DNA from: Trichomonas vaginalis G3
Taxonomy: Eukaryota > Parabasalia > Trichomonadida > Trichomonadidae
DNA length: 64,000 nucleotides
NCBI RefSeq assembly: GCF_026262505.1
Contig: NC_067203.1
Location: 4,898,001 to 4,962,000 of the forward strand
Direction of reading: 5' to 3'
Shown: one piece after another, positions 27,950 to 38,680 of the stretch
How positions within the stretch are numbered: position 1 is the stretch's first letter
Layout: each line of letters opens with the position of its first letter
Translations under genes and position numbers: made by a program
The notes under the pieces: model-generated
Seen by the model: only the letters and a program-made list of their open reading frames with translations
Databases searched by the model: none
What the model was told of the DNA's origin: nothing

Positions 27950-28903
27950 ACTAAACTTAATATTTTCCTTAAAATTTCTCTTCAAGTTCATACACAAACA
28001 ACATAATTTTTCAAAATCCAATTTTTTCAAAAAATGTATGCATTCAAAAGTTCAGATTATATCTAGTCATTATCCATTATTAATTTTGAATTTGATTTTT
28101 TGAGATATTCATTTTATTATACGTATTACTCAGAAAATTAAATGTATTTGTGAGGGAAAACGGAGAAGATAATAAATATTGTCATATAGAGGAATAAGCA
28201 ATTTTAAGGAAAATATTAAGTTTAGTAATTTGTGTATATCTTGTTATGTAATGCATATTTTCGCGATCTGACGGCAGAAATCGAATCAGCGGATCCTGAA
28301 GAATCAGATTACGCGGGAAAAATAGGTTTTGAACGCTTAGATAGGGCTAAAATGATGTTTTATGAGGTGTGGTGTATAAATATAGTTTTTGCGATAATAT
28401 GGCATGAGATCAGAATATGAAGTGAGTATATATGTGTTTTTTTTCACTGGTTTATATGTTGAGATAGCTCAGTAGAGTCTGTAAAATAGTTCAGTACATG
28501 CTATAAGTTAGATAAAGCACAAAAAAATATGAAATAAATATTAATTAGGAAAAATATAATGTAAAGATTGTATGTAAAGATACTTATATAGTATTTAAAA
28601 TTTATTAAAACAAGAGTGGATATTACACTCTTGTCGGTCAAACTTTTGCAATCACATTCTGATTGCAACAAATTGTCTCATTCTGGGAGACATGCAGTGG
28701 CAATGTCTCCCGGAATGACACATTGTGACCGACAGGAGTGCATATTACACTCTTGTCGGTCAAACTTTTGCAATCATTCTGATTGCAACAAATTGTCCAT
28801 TGGGAGACATGCAGTGGCAATGTCTCCCGAATGACACATTGTGACCGACAGGAGTGCATATTACACTCTTGTCGGTCAAACTTTTGCAATCACATTCTCA
28901 TTA
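27851..28903 (-). repeat. Right terminal inverted repeat of the Maverick
   Basis: The inverse of 1920-2660. From inside out: the GGGGCTTCCAGGCACTTCG-type segment, a T-run of nearly 50 bases, a 277-bp MITE absent from the left arm, the unique AT-rich stretch, then the 122-bp hairpin units, slightly shortened in places. The outermost partial unit reaches about 28903. Confidence 0.9.
27950..28226. mobile_element. 277-bp MITE inserted in the right terminal repeat
   Basis: The ends are inverted repeats beginning ACTAAACTTAATATTTTCC and continuing to about 27 bp. AATT is present on both sides (27946-27949 and 28227-28230). The left terminal repeat shows the uninterrupted site (TTTTAATTTGTG when inverted), so both ends and the 4-bp duplication are read directly. 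The inside is AT-rich and non-coding. The family is unknown. Confidence 0.85.
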
Positions 28904-30238
28904 TACAATCTCTTTATTTTCTTGCCTGTCCATACATATAATTAGTACATAAACAATATACCTTATTCACAAATCCCTTAAGCACAAATTTACCATATGA
29001 TTTGTATTTATCTTTAAAAATCTTAATATTTTCAATAATTATTGAATTCTACATCTATTTAGTTTATCAAAACACTCAATGTTATAAAATCATATTAGTT
29101 TATATCATTTATCATCAGTTTTCATTTTACGCATGTAGTTTTTAAATCTCTATCAATTTTGAAATGAACAATATATTCACAATTATATGCAGTGTCAATA
29201 GATATCTTGTTGCCTATGAAATTAACAATTTTTTCAAATTATATTGATATTCTTCAAATTGTGAATTTGTTACATTTAATTACAAATATTGTCTTCTCCA
29301 TTATTTTGCATTTGACTTACATTAATAACCAAGCTTAATTTTAACAATTGATACCCAATTCAAAATGTCTTTCCAAAATTAGCCGAATTTCAAAAATTGA
29401 CATGATACCACATTCTACATCAATTGGAATTAAGAATATTCCAAATTAAATAAAAAATATCAATCTTTTCAAAATTTATAATATTATCTTTTTTTAAACT
29501 GTTATTATATCATTATCATTCATAGCCTGACTTATCAAAATGAATTTCAATTCATATTGTTCAAATAAAGCATTACTTTGAAAGTTTGAATCATTACTCC
29601 GACATATTTTCCTATATAGTAAAATCACAACCGAGATTGATATATGCATAACATTTCTAGCCATTTGCATGTAGATATGTGAAATTTTAACTCTAATTTT
29701 AAAATATTATAATTTTTTTTATATATCATGTCATTATGTATAAATCAATTCGCCGGATCATATATATTAATATATCTGTAATTGAATAGACTAGGCCAAT
29801 TACATTAGTTTGATATGTTGATAACTTTTTAGATTTAGATTTCAACCTCAGCAATATATACTACTATGTACCAGTAATATAATGTTATAATATTGAGTTT
29901 GGATCTTCATGTAGTGTGGTTTTACAAGCAAAATAAATTTCGTCTAATTGCACTATGAATGTCATTAGTAGACTACTAAAATCATATGGTAGATTCTCTA
30001 GTGCCTACATAAGTATATGGTATATGTCACAAAGAATGTCTCCAATCAGGGAGCTGTATTAATGAGCTTTTATAAAAATTTACGGGCGTGTCAGATTCCA
30101 ATAACAAAAACTTTAGGGTATTACAAAACAATTTGAATATAAAGAATCATTTTTCTCTAGAACAGACAAGTATGATGTACTCTTCACTAATGGTAGTCAA
30201 GAGTATATTTAGACAAGAGTTAAGCTACACTAAGTCCA
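28904..30238. other. AT-rich intergenic flank, no gene seen
   Basis: About 1.3 kb of AT-rich sequence between the Maverick and the first host gene on the right. No open frame of note and no obvious repeat. Confidence 0.6.
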
Positions 30239-31512
30239 ATGGAAGTACCATTTTATAACTTTGAATTTACTGGGGACGTCCAAGAAAAAACTCTACCTCC
30301 GGGTGAGTATTTATTAGAATGCTGGGGTGCCAGAGGTGGTGGAGTTGAAGAATTTTTCGATCTTGAACTTTCTGCGAGTGGAAAAGGCGGTTACTCAAGA
30401 GGCTTAATAAAGTTAGAACATGAAACAAAACTATACATTCATGTAGGTGGACGAGGGAAAACCGTAAAGGGAATTCTACTTGGAATTTTTGTTGAAGGTG
30501 GCTACAATGGAGGTGGATCCTGCTTTGCAACTAGAGTTGATCCAACTGGAGCGGGCGGGGGTGGTACAGATATTCGTATCGAGACTGACTCGATATTTGC
30601 ACGCGTAATCGTGGCCGGGGGTGGCGGTGGGAGTGGTGGTAGTGATAAACTTCCAGGTGCCCCTGGTGGAGGACTTATTGGAGGGTTTGGAATTCCAATC
30701 CTTGTTTCGCCAGGTGGCCAAACATCAGAAAAAGAATCTGAGTTTGGAGAAGGAGGTGAATTCTTTCAAGGAGCCCATACAGATATGGTTGTTGGTGGTG
30801 CTGGCGGTGGTTGGTATGGAGCTAGCGCTCTACAACCAAAAAAAGTTCAGAAATTGGCGCCAACTCTGGCTCTGGTGGAAGTGGATACGTATACACTGAA
30901 GGAACAGCTGTAAATTATCCTGAGGGATGCCTATTAAATGAATCATATTATCTAAAATCTGCTGAAACCATTGGAGGAGATCAAGAATTTTTAGGTCCTG
31001 ATGGTAGATATGAAGTAGGTCACAATGGCGATGGCTATGTTAGAATTACTAAATCAAGATTTCAATTTCTTGATCTAGACAATGAAACATGTGCATTAAA
31101 ATCACATGAAAGAACGTATTGCATTGAAAACATCACAATTCCTAACGAGTATGCTGATCTCAAGGTAATTTCCATTCTTGCTTACGCATTTTCCGGAAAT
31201 CCGTGCATCAAACGAGTATTCATTCCTAACACTATCATCACTATTCACAGATATGCATTCTACTACTGCGAAAACCTCAAAACTGTAGAGTTTGAAGCTA
31301 ATTCTTCTTTGACATACATAGGTTTGAGTTCTTTCTCTATGTCAGGAATAACAAACATTACTATCCCAGAAAACATATCGATAATAGAATCCAGCGCTTT
31401 CGCCCTCTGCAAGAATCTTACTAATGTCACAACCTGTTCTAGAAGATACCTCAATACGGCAAATGCTTTCGAGAACTGCGACAAGCTTACTGATATCTTT
31501 GTAAGCCCATAA
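30239..31512 (+). pseudogene. Glycine-rich/BspA-like LRR fusion, one frameshift
   Basis: The first part (MEVPFYNFEFTGDVQEKTLPPGEYLLECWGARGGG...) is the trichomonad glycine-rich domain, with GGYSRGLIKL, LYIHVGGRGK and several GGGG stretches. The second part has BspA-type repeats (RVFIPNTIITIHRYAFYYC, NITIPENISIIESSAFALC). The frame changes at an A-run, 30838-30844. With seven A the glycine-rich frame goes off; an eighth A would continue into GANSGSGGSGYVYTEG and run open to 31512. It may be a sequencing error, a recent pseudogene or, less likely, slippage. No signal peptide or membrane span is visible. The BspA family is thought to act at the cell surface. Confidence 0.75.
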
Positions 31513-31823
31513 TACGAAGGCGATGAATTTTGTGGAATTAAAGTTACTCATAAATCCGATTGCTGCTCTTGTGTTCCTAAATTAAGATGCATCAGTCAAA
31601 CAAGAAGAGATTATTGCCAGCGCAAACTTAACGTTGCACCTGCTAATATTATGTTATTAAGACTTCTTTAATAAAAAATAACACATTTTTCATACATTAG
31701 TTTTGTCTGCAATTAGTGCCTTGAATAAGCCAAGGATATATGAAATCTGATTTGAATCTGATTATCAAACCATTTTCGTCATATAAAATATAGTTAAATG
31801 GGAACAGTAGGTCTGTCCTGTAA
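31513..31823. other. Intergenic spacer
   Basis: AT-rich sequence after the glycine-rich/BspA gene. Around 31560-31670 there are short cysteine-coding remnants in several frames, possibly a decayed gene tail. Nothing firm. Confidence 0.4.
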
Positions 31824-33069
31824 TAAACAGAAATTCATCAAAAGTGACAGCCCTCAATTTTTTGACATTTGTAAATTCTAAATTGAATGAGAAAAATGAA
31901 ATAATACTAAGCATAATACAATATTCTAGATTTAATTATAATTAGGAAAAAGTTAGTTTTGAGAGTACTTTTCATAGGCATATAGAATGAAATCTTCTGA
32001 AAAATAATATCACATAAACTCATATTATTTTCTAATATATAACTATTTTATATAAAAATCAAATTCAATGATCTTAAAAGCGAAGGATAAACCTCAAAAT
32101 TTACGAATATAATGAGTGGGAATATAATGCTTATCTATCATAAAACCATATGAAATATCAATTTTTGCTTTACGCCTAATTTTTGACGACAATTAGCAAA
32201 AAATGTTAAATGTTAACACTCAGTCCATTTGAATATGAAAAATAAAATTGACTTTGATTAAATGTTTTTATTTATCATGCAATTCTTCTTGCGACCAAAG
32301 ATTTGAATAAAAGTTCAAAAAATAAGATAGCTTAAAAAATAATATACGGTAGTGTTTACTAATAGATGAATAGTATATAAATTCTATTAAAATGGATTTG
32401 ATCCAAAAAAAATATATAAAATTTGATCATAAATAAAATCGTTTTAAATTACTTCTTCATTTAAATTATAACAATTATTTTTGGTTTTATATTTTTTTGG
32501 ATCAAATCCATTTTAATAGAATTTATATACTATTCATCTATTAGTAAACACTACCGTATATTATTTTTTAAGCTATCTTATTTTTTGAAATTTGATTCAA
32601 ATCTTTGGTCGCAAGAAGAATTGCATGATAAATAAAAACATTTAATCAAAGTCAATTTTATTTTTCATATTCAAATGGACTAAGTGTTAACATTTAACAT
32701 TTTTTGCTAATTGTCGTCAAAAATTAGGCGTAAAGCAAAAATTAATATTTCATATGGTTTTATGATAGATAATCATTATATTCCCACTCATTATATTCGT
32801 AAATTTTGAGGTTTATCCTTCGCTTTTAAGATCATTGAATTTGATTTTTATATAAAATAGTTATATATTAGAAAATAATATGAGTTTATGTGATATTATT
32901 TTTCAGAAGATTTTGTGTTCTTCTTCAAAATTTTATTTTTTTATTAAAAAGAATCTTTACAAAATATACATTTACTTTAATTAATATTTAAAAACGTGCT
33001 CTATCAAAAGTTCCAAAAATTCAATATTTTAGCTTTTCTGAGGTGTCACTTTTGATGAATTTCTGTTTA
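31824..33069. mobile_element. 1.25-kb foldback-type element or giant palindrome
   Basis: A 26-bp perfect inverted pair marks the outside (31824-31849 with 33044-33069). Inside, 31991-about 32420 and about 32486-32912 are nearly perfect inverted copies of some 430 bp around a 65-bp centre. The sequence could form a very long hairpin. It is AT-rich and codes for nothing. Foldback elements and long-inverted-repeat MITEs have this form. It ends about 95 bp before the next gene's start. Confidence 0.85.
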
Positions 33070-33163
33070 CAACAGTCCAAGCTATTTTGTAAATATTTAA
33101 CTTATAAAACTATAGTCTGATGAAATTCTATATCAATTTTTTTGAAGAGAAAAAAAATCAGAA

Positions 33164-34642
33164 ATGAGTAAAAAAAGGGACGATTTAGAGTTAACTTCTA
33201 TGAATGATGAGCAAGCAAGTAATCTCTTTTCGACAGCTAACTTTAAATCGACAAATAGAAATCTATTAAGCCAGTTACATACTCGTCATCAAACAGTTTA
33301 TAATCTTCCACCAAAATCTTTGGATGTTTCAACATTTAAACTTCCAGAAGACATTGCCAAAAAGATCGACAATATTTTCTTACCGCCACCACCATCAACG
33401 TCCCTTGCTCATTCTTCATATATTCCTCCTCCAGACAATTCAGCAGATACATCAATGGAATCCAGCATGATTCCTCCTCAGAAGGAAGAACTTGAAGACA
33501 ATAACTCAATGCCAAGATTCGAAATCAATTTGGAAACTGTAGATAACTATTTTGGCTTTCGTGACAAATTTACTCAAATCGAATTGCTCAATCAGATGAT
33601 GCATAACCAAGGATGCAGATCCCTTGAACAATTTTGCATGAATGCCATTCCAGATCAAAATATTTTTGATGAAGATGCAATTTTAGAATCTCTCAAATCG
33701 TTTTTGGATGGATTTACTTCTACAGTGCATAGCAATGCCAAAGATTTCATTGATATGATTAATGATCGCATCAGTGTTTTAGATAATGTTGCAGAAAACC
33801 TCAACGAGTTCCAAGCGGAGATAACCAAGGTTAAAGGTACATCGACATACATGTCAATTGAAGATTTACGACAGGATCTTCCTCCAATGAAAGAGCCAAT
33901 TCAATATGATCCAGGACCAGAGCAACCAACATCGATTTACATATTCCCAGCTGAATCCCCACTCAATGTTGGCTCTTTGGAGAAGCTTGGAGCTATCGCG
34001 GAGAACTCAGATCCATCAACTTTCATAAAACGAAATTCATTGACGTCAATCATGTCAACTCCGAACGATTTCTTCTCTCAGCCAATCTCTTACACCAGTA
34101 ACAATGATCCTTTCGCTACTCAGGACGTCAAAGCCGCTCAACATCGTTTTTGTCCGGAATTTTTCGGTTCTGTTTCAGGAACAGATGACACTCCTACGAC
34201 AGGATCGAATCTTAGAACACATGCCTTCAACTCTAGATACCTTTCGAAGCAGAATTTCGCTTCATTTAAATCTCATGGTTTACAATCAACAGTTAGAACC
34301 TCAACTAACTCTTCAAACTCTGGTTCTAGCAAGCAGTATTATAACCATGATATGCCACAGGTGCAATCTACTTCTATTCCTCCTTATTCACCAGAATCTG
34401 TTGCTCCACCTCCTCCTTCAACGAAACCAATGACTGTGGACATGCTTCTGTCACGGCTTGGCGCTGATGGTGAAGTTTTGAAGAAGTTTATTAAAGTTAA
34501 AGCACCAGTTAACAGAGTTTCATTTTCTGTCGAAGAAAATATCCAATCTCCGCTTGCTTTCGCTGCTAATGATAACTCTAATGAAAATGATGACGAAGAT
34601 ATCCCTCCTGCTCCAGAATTGATTTTACCTGATCGAGATTAA
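33164..34642 (+). CDS. Proline-rich, WASH/WAVE-like protein (tentative), 492 aa
   Basis: A whole frame. Residues 125-240 are helical, with SFLDGFTSTVHSNAKDFIDM and NDRISVLDNVAENLNEFQAE then ITKVKGTSTY, reminiscent of the helical N-terminal domains of WASH1/WAVE proteins. A serine/asparagine-rich linker follows, then proline stretches (VAPPPPSTKP). Next is a WH2-like segment MLLSRLGADGEVLKKFIKV and an acidic end (NENDDEDIPPAPELI). Helical domain, proline-rich region, WH2-like and acidic tail is the order of Arp2/3-activating factors, which promote actin branching. Individual matches are weak, so the call rests on architecture. It could also be an unrelated low-complexity cytoskeletal protein. 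Confidence 0.75.
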   Translation: MSKKRDDLELTSMNDEQASNLFSTANFKSTNRNLLSQLHTRHQTVYNLPPKSLDVSTFKLPEDIAKKIDNIFLPPPPSTSLAHSSYIPPPDNSADTSMESSMIPPQKEELEDNNSMPRFEINLETVDNYFGFRDKFTQIELLNQMMHNQGCRSLEQFCMNAIPDQNIFDEDAILESLKSFLDGFTSTVHSNAKDFIDMINDRISVLDNVAENLNEFQAEITKVKGTSTYMSIEDLRQDLPPMKEPIQYDPGPEQPTSIYIFPAESPLNVGSLEKLGAIAENSDPSTFIKRNSLTSIMSTPNDFFSQPISYTSNNDPFATQDVKAAQHRFCPEFFGSVSGTDDTPTTGSNLRTHAFNSRYLSKQNFASFKSHGLQSTVRTSTNSSNSGSSKQYYNHDMPQVQSTSIPPYSPESVAPPPPSTKPMTVDMLLSRLGADGEVLKKFIKVKAPVNRVSFSVEENIQSPLAFAANDNSNENDDEDIPPAPELILPDRD

Positions 34643-35181
34643 AAAACTTATTATTATTTAATTAAAAAAATTTTAATATATTTCTCAAGAGGATATTATC
34701 ATTTGTTGGGGAATATGATCGTGTCTCAGTTTATTTAAATCATTCAAATCAATGAAATAATAAAAATAACTCCTCTGAAAAGAATTACTCTTGTAGGTTT
34801 AATTCAGTTTCTCAATAAACTCCATTCATACTCACAACAGCAGTCGCATAAGACATGGAAGCGATTTTCTTGCAGAGCTTCTAGAATAAAGGAGAAGAAT
34901 TTCTTACTGCATTCCAAAACTTCTGACATCTCACAACTAACCTCTCCTCTCAGGTTGTCAAGATGTGCATGGAATCTAAATCAGAAGGAGAGATGAATAA
35001 GCGCTTATTCATGAAGAGTTTCTTGAAGTGCTAAAGATCTTCAGTTCAAGAACCAACTTAATAAAGTGAAAGAGCAAAACCCTGTTGTCTGTGAATGGTG
35101 TGAACATGCTCTTATTGATGGAAAATAAGAATTAAAGTCGGTTTAATTAAATCAGCGTATATGTGTTTGTCTATTATAGTA
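34643..35181. other. Intergenic, possible gene remnant
   Basis: The stretch about 34800-35130 is less AT-rich than usual intergenic DNA and has short coding-like pieces in different frames, such as one ending near VCEWCEHALIDGK. It may be a decayed gene, but no family is recognisable. Confidence 0.35.
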
Positions 35182-36403
35182 TTAATTGTTGAAAACTTTA
35201 CCTGAAAAATCAAAAATATCAAGAAATAAACAATTATTGTTCCTAGTAGTTTTGCCTGTTTGAATTAATTTGAACGATATAAATTTATCTTTTGTAATAA
35301 GTGAATATTTTCGTATTTCTCCATTGTCAAGCGGCGAATCGTTCACTTCGTGGATGACTTTAGTTTCTCCATTAATAGTAGTACCTTCGACTTTCCATGA
35401 TTTAAGGCGAGAGCAACTGCATTTTTTATTGTGCGTTCTAACAATATATTCAGTAGGTTGAATTGAATAGTTTTGCTTTAATTTCCACTCAACCCATGAA
35501 TTAGGAATATTATCAGATTGGAAATAAGAATCTTCGCTATATTTATTAATTATATCAATGGATCCATGAAATGCAGATGAGGCAGATATTTCAACATTTC
35601 CACTTCCGAAATAATTCGTTTCGATAGGAATATTTTTAGTTCTATCCATTAAGTTAGAATTTCTTGAGCGGATTAATGGATCTGATAGTGAGTTTACAAT
35701 GGATTGATAATTGTTTGAATTGGTTAAATCTTTGATTGCTTTAATGATATTTTCGCTGCAAAATTCTAAACGAATGCTTTCAATCAATGAATAGAAATCA
35801 TTATTGTATTGAGCTAGAGAAATAATGAATTCTGCTAATGAATCTTCACTTTCGATTTCAAGTTTGTCACTGTTAAATATTTGTTGAAGAATGTCAATAC
35901 CAAATTTGGTTGAGAGAGTTTTAAGTCGGTTCGAATCAATTTCATAAAAATGTGATGATATGAATTGGCAGCATTCTTTTATTTTATCATTTGAACAAGA
36001 ATCGAAATAATATTCAAGTAATTGAAAACAGTTGTTTTTGTCGATTTTCATGTTATCAATAATATATGTTTCATAGAAATTGATCAGTTCTTTGATTTCA
36101 AGAGATAGTCCAATATGGAAAAGATCTTTCAAAACATTTTCGTCACATTCAATTTCTGTTTTATTGTATTGAAGAATATCTTAGTATATTATATGTATCT
36201 TGTGATGTGATCTCTGTTTGTATATCAATTTTGCTAATATTGCTGTCTAAAAGATATTGTGAGTAAAACGTTTGTGAAATTGCAACTGCAAATGACTTTA
36301 CAAGTGAAATTTCAACGTTATTGATTGCCAATATAACTTTCTCAAGCGAATGATAGTTGTTTATCCTCTGAAGAATTTGATTATTGAGTTGGATTAAAAC
36401 CAT
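35182..36403 (-). pseudogene. BTB-BACK-F5/8C (galactose-binding-like) protein, one frameshift
   Basis: Reading leftward, the first 75 residues (VILAINNVEISLVKSFAVAI...) resemble a BTB domain. A helical BACK-like part follows (LKDLFHIGLSLEIKELINFYE to about residue 200). A C-terminal F5/8-type-C-like domain follows (SWVEWKLKQNYSIQPTEYIVRT, LKSWKVEGT, SFKLIQTGKTT, FDFSGKVF). This architecture is a large family in Trichomonas. BTB-BACK proteins usually act as adaptors of cullin-3 ligases; here that is inference. The frame changes once between about 36130 and 36185, separating BTB from BACK, by decay or sequencing error. An Inr-like TCACT lies 16-20 bases upstream of the ATG. Confidence 0.75.
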
Positions 36404-37086
36404 TTTTTATAAAAAAAAGTGAATTATTTCTGAAATTTGAATTTATATATAAGAAAACGCGTATTTATGCAATAATCAATGAAGTATTTATGTTCAAATT
36501 TTTGAAGATTGACATGAAACTTCATCGAAAATTAATCTTAAAAACAGAACTGAAGACAATGTCATGCGGGCATAAGCACATCTTCAACGATTGGATTGAT
36601 TATTTCATAGGGTTTTGCAAATTGGCTTGAAGGCATTTGTTACCGTGTTAGTTGATGCGTAATTATGTAAAACCCTAATTTTTCAAGTAAGTTTGATTCT
36701 TGTTAGAGCTATAACTTTCTCATTTACTTATTTCATTACAATATGATTGTAGCATGAAAGAGATGATATTGATGATTAAAACAAGTCCGTAAAAGTTATA
36801 AGATGGTAAAAGATAAAATGAATTTACTTAAAAAAACAAACAAACAAAATAAATAAAAGAATAATAAGGTCGCCAAAAAAAGTGCGGAAATTAAAAACCG
36901 CAGTTTGAGTACTTTCTGAGAGTCCGTTCGTCAGAAAGTATACATTTGTAAACTTTCTGACACTAAAAAAATTTTTGTCCTTTCAAAGTTTTTGACAATG
37001 TCAAAAAGTATACATCGAGGTTCTCAATTTTCCTCTCAAACGGCGGTTTTTTAAAAACCCTCAATTTTTCATCGACCTTATATAAA
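36404..37086. other. Intergenic with a small hairpin
   Basis: At 36911-36939 ACTTTCTGA and TCAGAAAGT form a perfect 9-bp stem around 11 bases. ACTTTCTGA recurs at 36952-36960. AAGTATACAT appears twice nearby. No coding frame. The meaning is unknown. Confidence 0.5.
36419..36423 (-). promoter_or_regulatory. Inr-like element of the BTB gene
   Basis: On the minus strand TCACT followed by a T-run lies 16-20 bases before the ATG at 36403. It fits the trichomonad initiator consensus TCA(C/T)(T/A), which is normally within about 20 bases of the start codon. Confidence 0.5.
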
Positions 37087-38343
37087 TTATATTTCAAGTT
37101 TGATTATCAGATGATAAGTCTTTCCATCAGCAATGTTTCTTGATGAAGTCTGCTGACTGACTAAAAATTCTCTGTAATCAATTGGAAAACCAGACAAAGA
37201 AGAAAGTTCTTGGCACCTTCTCTCTATATCTCTTTCCATTTGATATCTCATTGCAGACAATCTTTGGTTGCATTCGTTGTTTGCAGCAATAACTTCCTTT
37301 TGATGTCTTGCTAGAATCATCTTTCTTTTAGATGACTCTTGTTCGTTTTGTCTTGGTGTAGAAAGAGGTTTCCTTTGTGCTCCTCTTGTTGTTGATATCG
37401 GAACTCTCACAAGAGCTTTGTTCTTGTTGCTACAGATCATTTTGAGGGTCGGAGGAAGTGCTGAAACAGCTCTTGGCAAAATTCCATTTCTTTCGTCAAA
37501 TGTTCGTAATTCTTGGACTTGTCCAGCAATGAGTTGTTTCATTTGCTCCTTCTGCTTCTGTTCTTCATCGTTAATCCGTTTCATCCACATTTTGGATGCT
37601 TGTTCGATCTCTTGTTTCATTGCACGAACTCGAACGGATTGAACAAGTCTGGTTGGAGTTGCTGATGGTGTTGGGAGATCGGGAACATGGCTATCCATCT
37701 TGACAGGCTCAAAAAGACTATGTGGAACGTCGCCGTTGAGAAAATTCGGATCATTAAAATCAAATTTTTGGGCATTTGCAGGAGCAAATGAATTTGTATA
37801 TTGTTCGTTGGCTGATGAGTTCTGGAATGATGAATTGGACTTTTTCGATTGTTGGTGCTGCGCGTATGGGTATTGCCAGCCAATTTTGCTTGTTGATGTA
37901 TCTGATGGTCCTAAATAGGAATCAGACGGTCCAACATATGAGTTTTGACCTGATCTAGTTGAATCTGAAGGTCCTAAGTAGGAATCTGATGGTCCCATAT
38001 AAGAATCTTGTCCTGATCGAGTAGAATCGGATGGACCCATGTATGAATCACCATTTTCGAGAATAATTCTGTTTGAATCTTCGCGAATACGAGGGCTTTG
38101 AATTAAAATTGGATTAATTTGATTTTTTCGTTGGGAAGATGGAAAAACATCTCCAATTATTTCAGGCTCTGGCAAAAGTCGTTGAGATTTCTTTTGATTT
38201 GAAAATAATGAATTTCCTCTTTGTGTTGAATTGGCAAAATTTTGAAAACCGCTGTCGCTCTCCTCTATTAACCCAATAGGTAAAGGAGGAATGGCATTTG
38301 AATGTGTATCATTGTCATCTCCCCCATAGAAAGTTGGGAGCAT
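37087..38343 (-). CDS. Coiled-coil protein with GPSDS repeats, 418 aa
   Basis: A whole frame. Residues about 98-150 contain a short repeat (DSYMGPSDSTRSGQ, then YLGPSDSTRSGQ, then SYVGPSDSYLGPSD) rich in possible phosphorylation sites. Residues about 230-275 and 330-395 are charged helices likely to form coiled coils (RAMKQEIEQASKMWMKRIND; RYQMERDIERRCQEL). The C-terminus ends in HLIIKLEI. No named family. A scaffold or cytoskeletal role is possible. Confidence 0.75.
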   Translation of the reverse strand: MLPTFYGGDDNDTHSNAIPPLPIGLIEESDSGFQNFANSTQRGNSLFSNQKKSQRLLPEPEIIGDVFPSSQRKNQINPILIQSPRIREDSNRIILENGDSYMGPSDSTRSGQDSYMGPSDSYLGPSDSTRSGQNSYVGPSDSYLGPSDTSTSKIGWQYPYAQHQQSKKSNSSFQNSSANEQYTNSFAPANAQKFDFNDPNFLNGDVPHSLFEPVKMDSHVPDLPTPSATPTRLVQSVRVRAMKQEIEQASKMWMKRINDEEQKQKEQMKQLIAGQVQELRTFDERNGILPRAVSALPPTLKMICSNKNKALVRVPISTTRGAQRKPLSTPRQNEQESSKRKMILARHQKEVIAANNECNQRLSAMRYQMERDIERRCQELSSLSGFPIDYREFLVSQQTSSRNIADGKTYHLIIKLEI

Positions 38344-38680
38344 TTTGAATAACCGCTTTTGAAAATTTTTGCCAATAATGTAAAGTGTGAAAATGGCAAA
38401 AAATGAGTATAACCTTCACCTGTGAAAATATTATAAATTAGACTAGGAGTATGAATCAGTTTAGGAAATGTTTGTATTTGTTACATTTCTATTTAATTTC
38501 AGTTTATATGCGAAATTCACAAATAAATTTGCAATTTTTTTTATTTTGAACGATGAAAATAAAGATTATCTTTCCACAACTATAATAGTTAAGTAGATTG
38601 CACTTCAATGACAAAAAACGAGAAGTTCAAAAGCCATAAAAAAATAAAGTTTTAATGATTAAAAGAAAAGCATGGTTATA
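38344..38680. other. Short intergenic region
   Basis: AT-rich sequence of about 340 bases between two leftward genes. On the minus strand both genes' ATGs are preceded by TTCAAA (TCAAAATG), a possible variant initiator. Nothing else is seen. Confidence 0.4.

Larger units (their letters stand above)
1920..28903. mobile_element. Maverick/Polinton DNA transposon, about 27 kb
   Basis: The element is bounded by long inverted repeats at 1920-2660 and 27851-28903. It carries the diagnostic Polinton set: protein-primed family B polymerase, rve integrase, A32-like packaging ATPase and double-jelly-roll major capsid gene, plus an SF3 helicase, KilA-N-type proteins, a D12 methyltransferase and a fibre-like gene. 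No adenain-like protease could be recognised. The terminal repeats are almost identical, so the insertion looks young. Several genes are nevertheless broken, with roughly fifteen breaks overall, so it is treated as a fossil. A small MITE sits in the right terminal repeat. Outer boundaries are approximate to a few tens of bases because the ends are made of tandem units. Confidence 0.95.

Noticed and set aside
1920-28903. Search for the adenain-like maturation protease expected in Polintons
   Set aside because: No region showed a convincing His-Asp-Gln-Cys arrangement. I do not assign any of the unknown genes to it.
34800-35130. Possible gene between the WASH/WAVE-like and BTB genes
   Set aside because: Only short pieces in several frames. 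No family match by eye, so it was listed only as a possible remnant.
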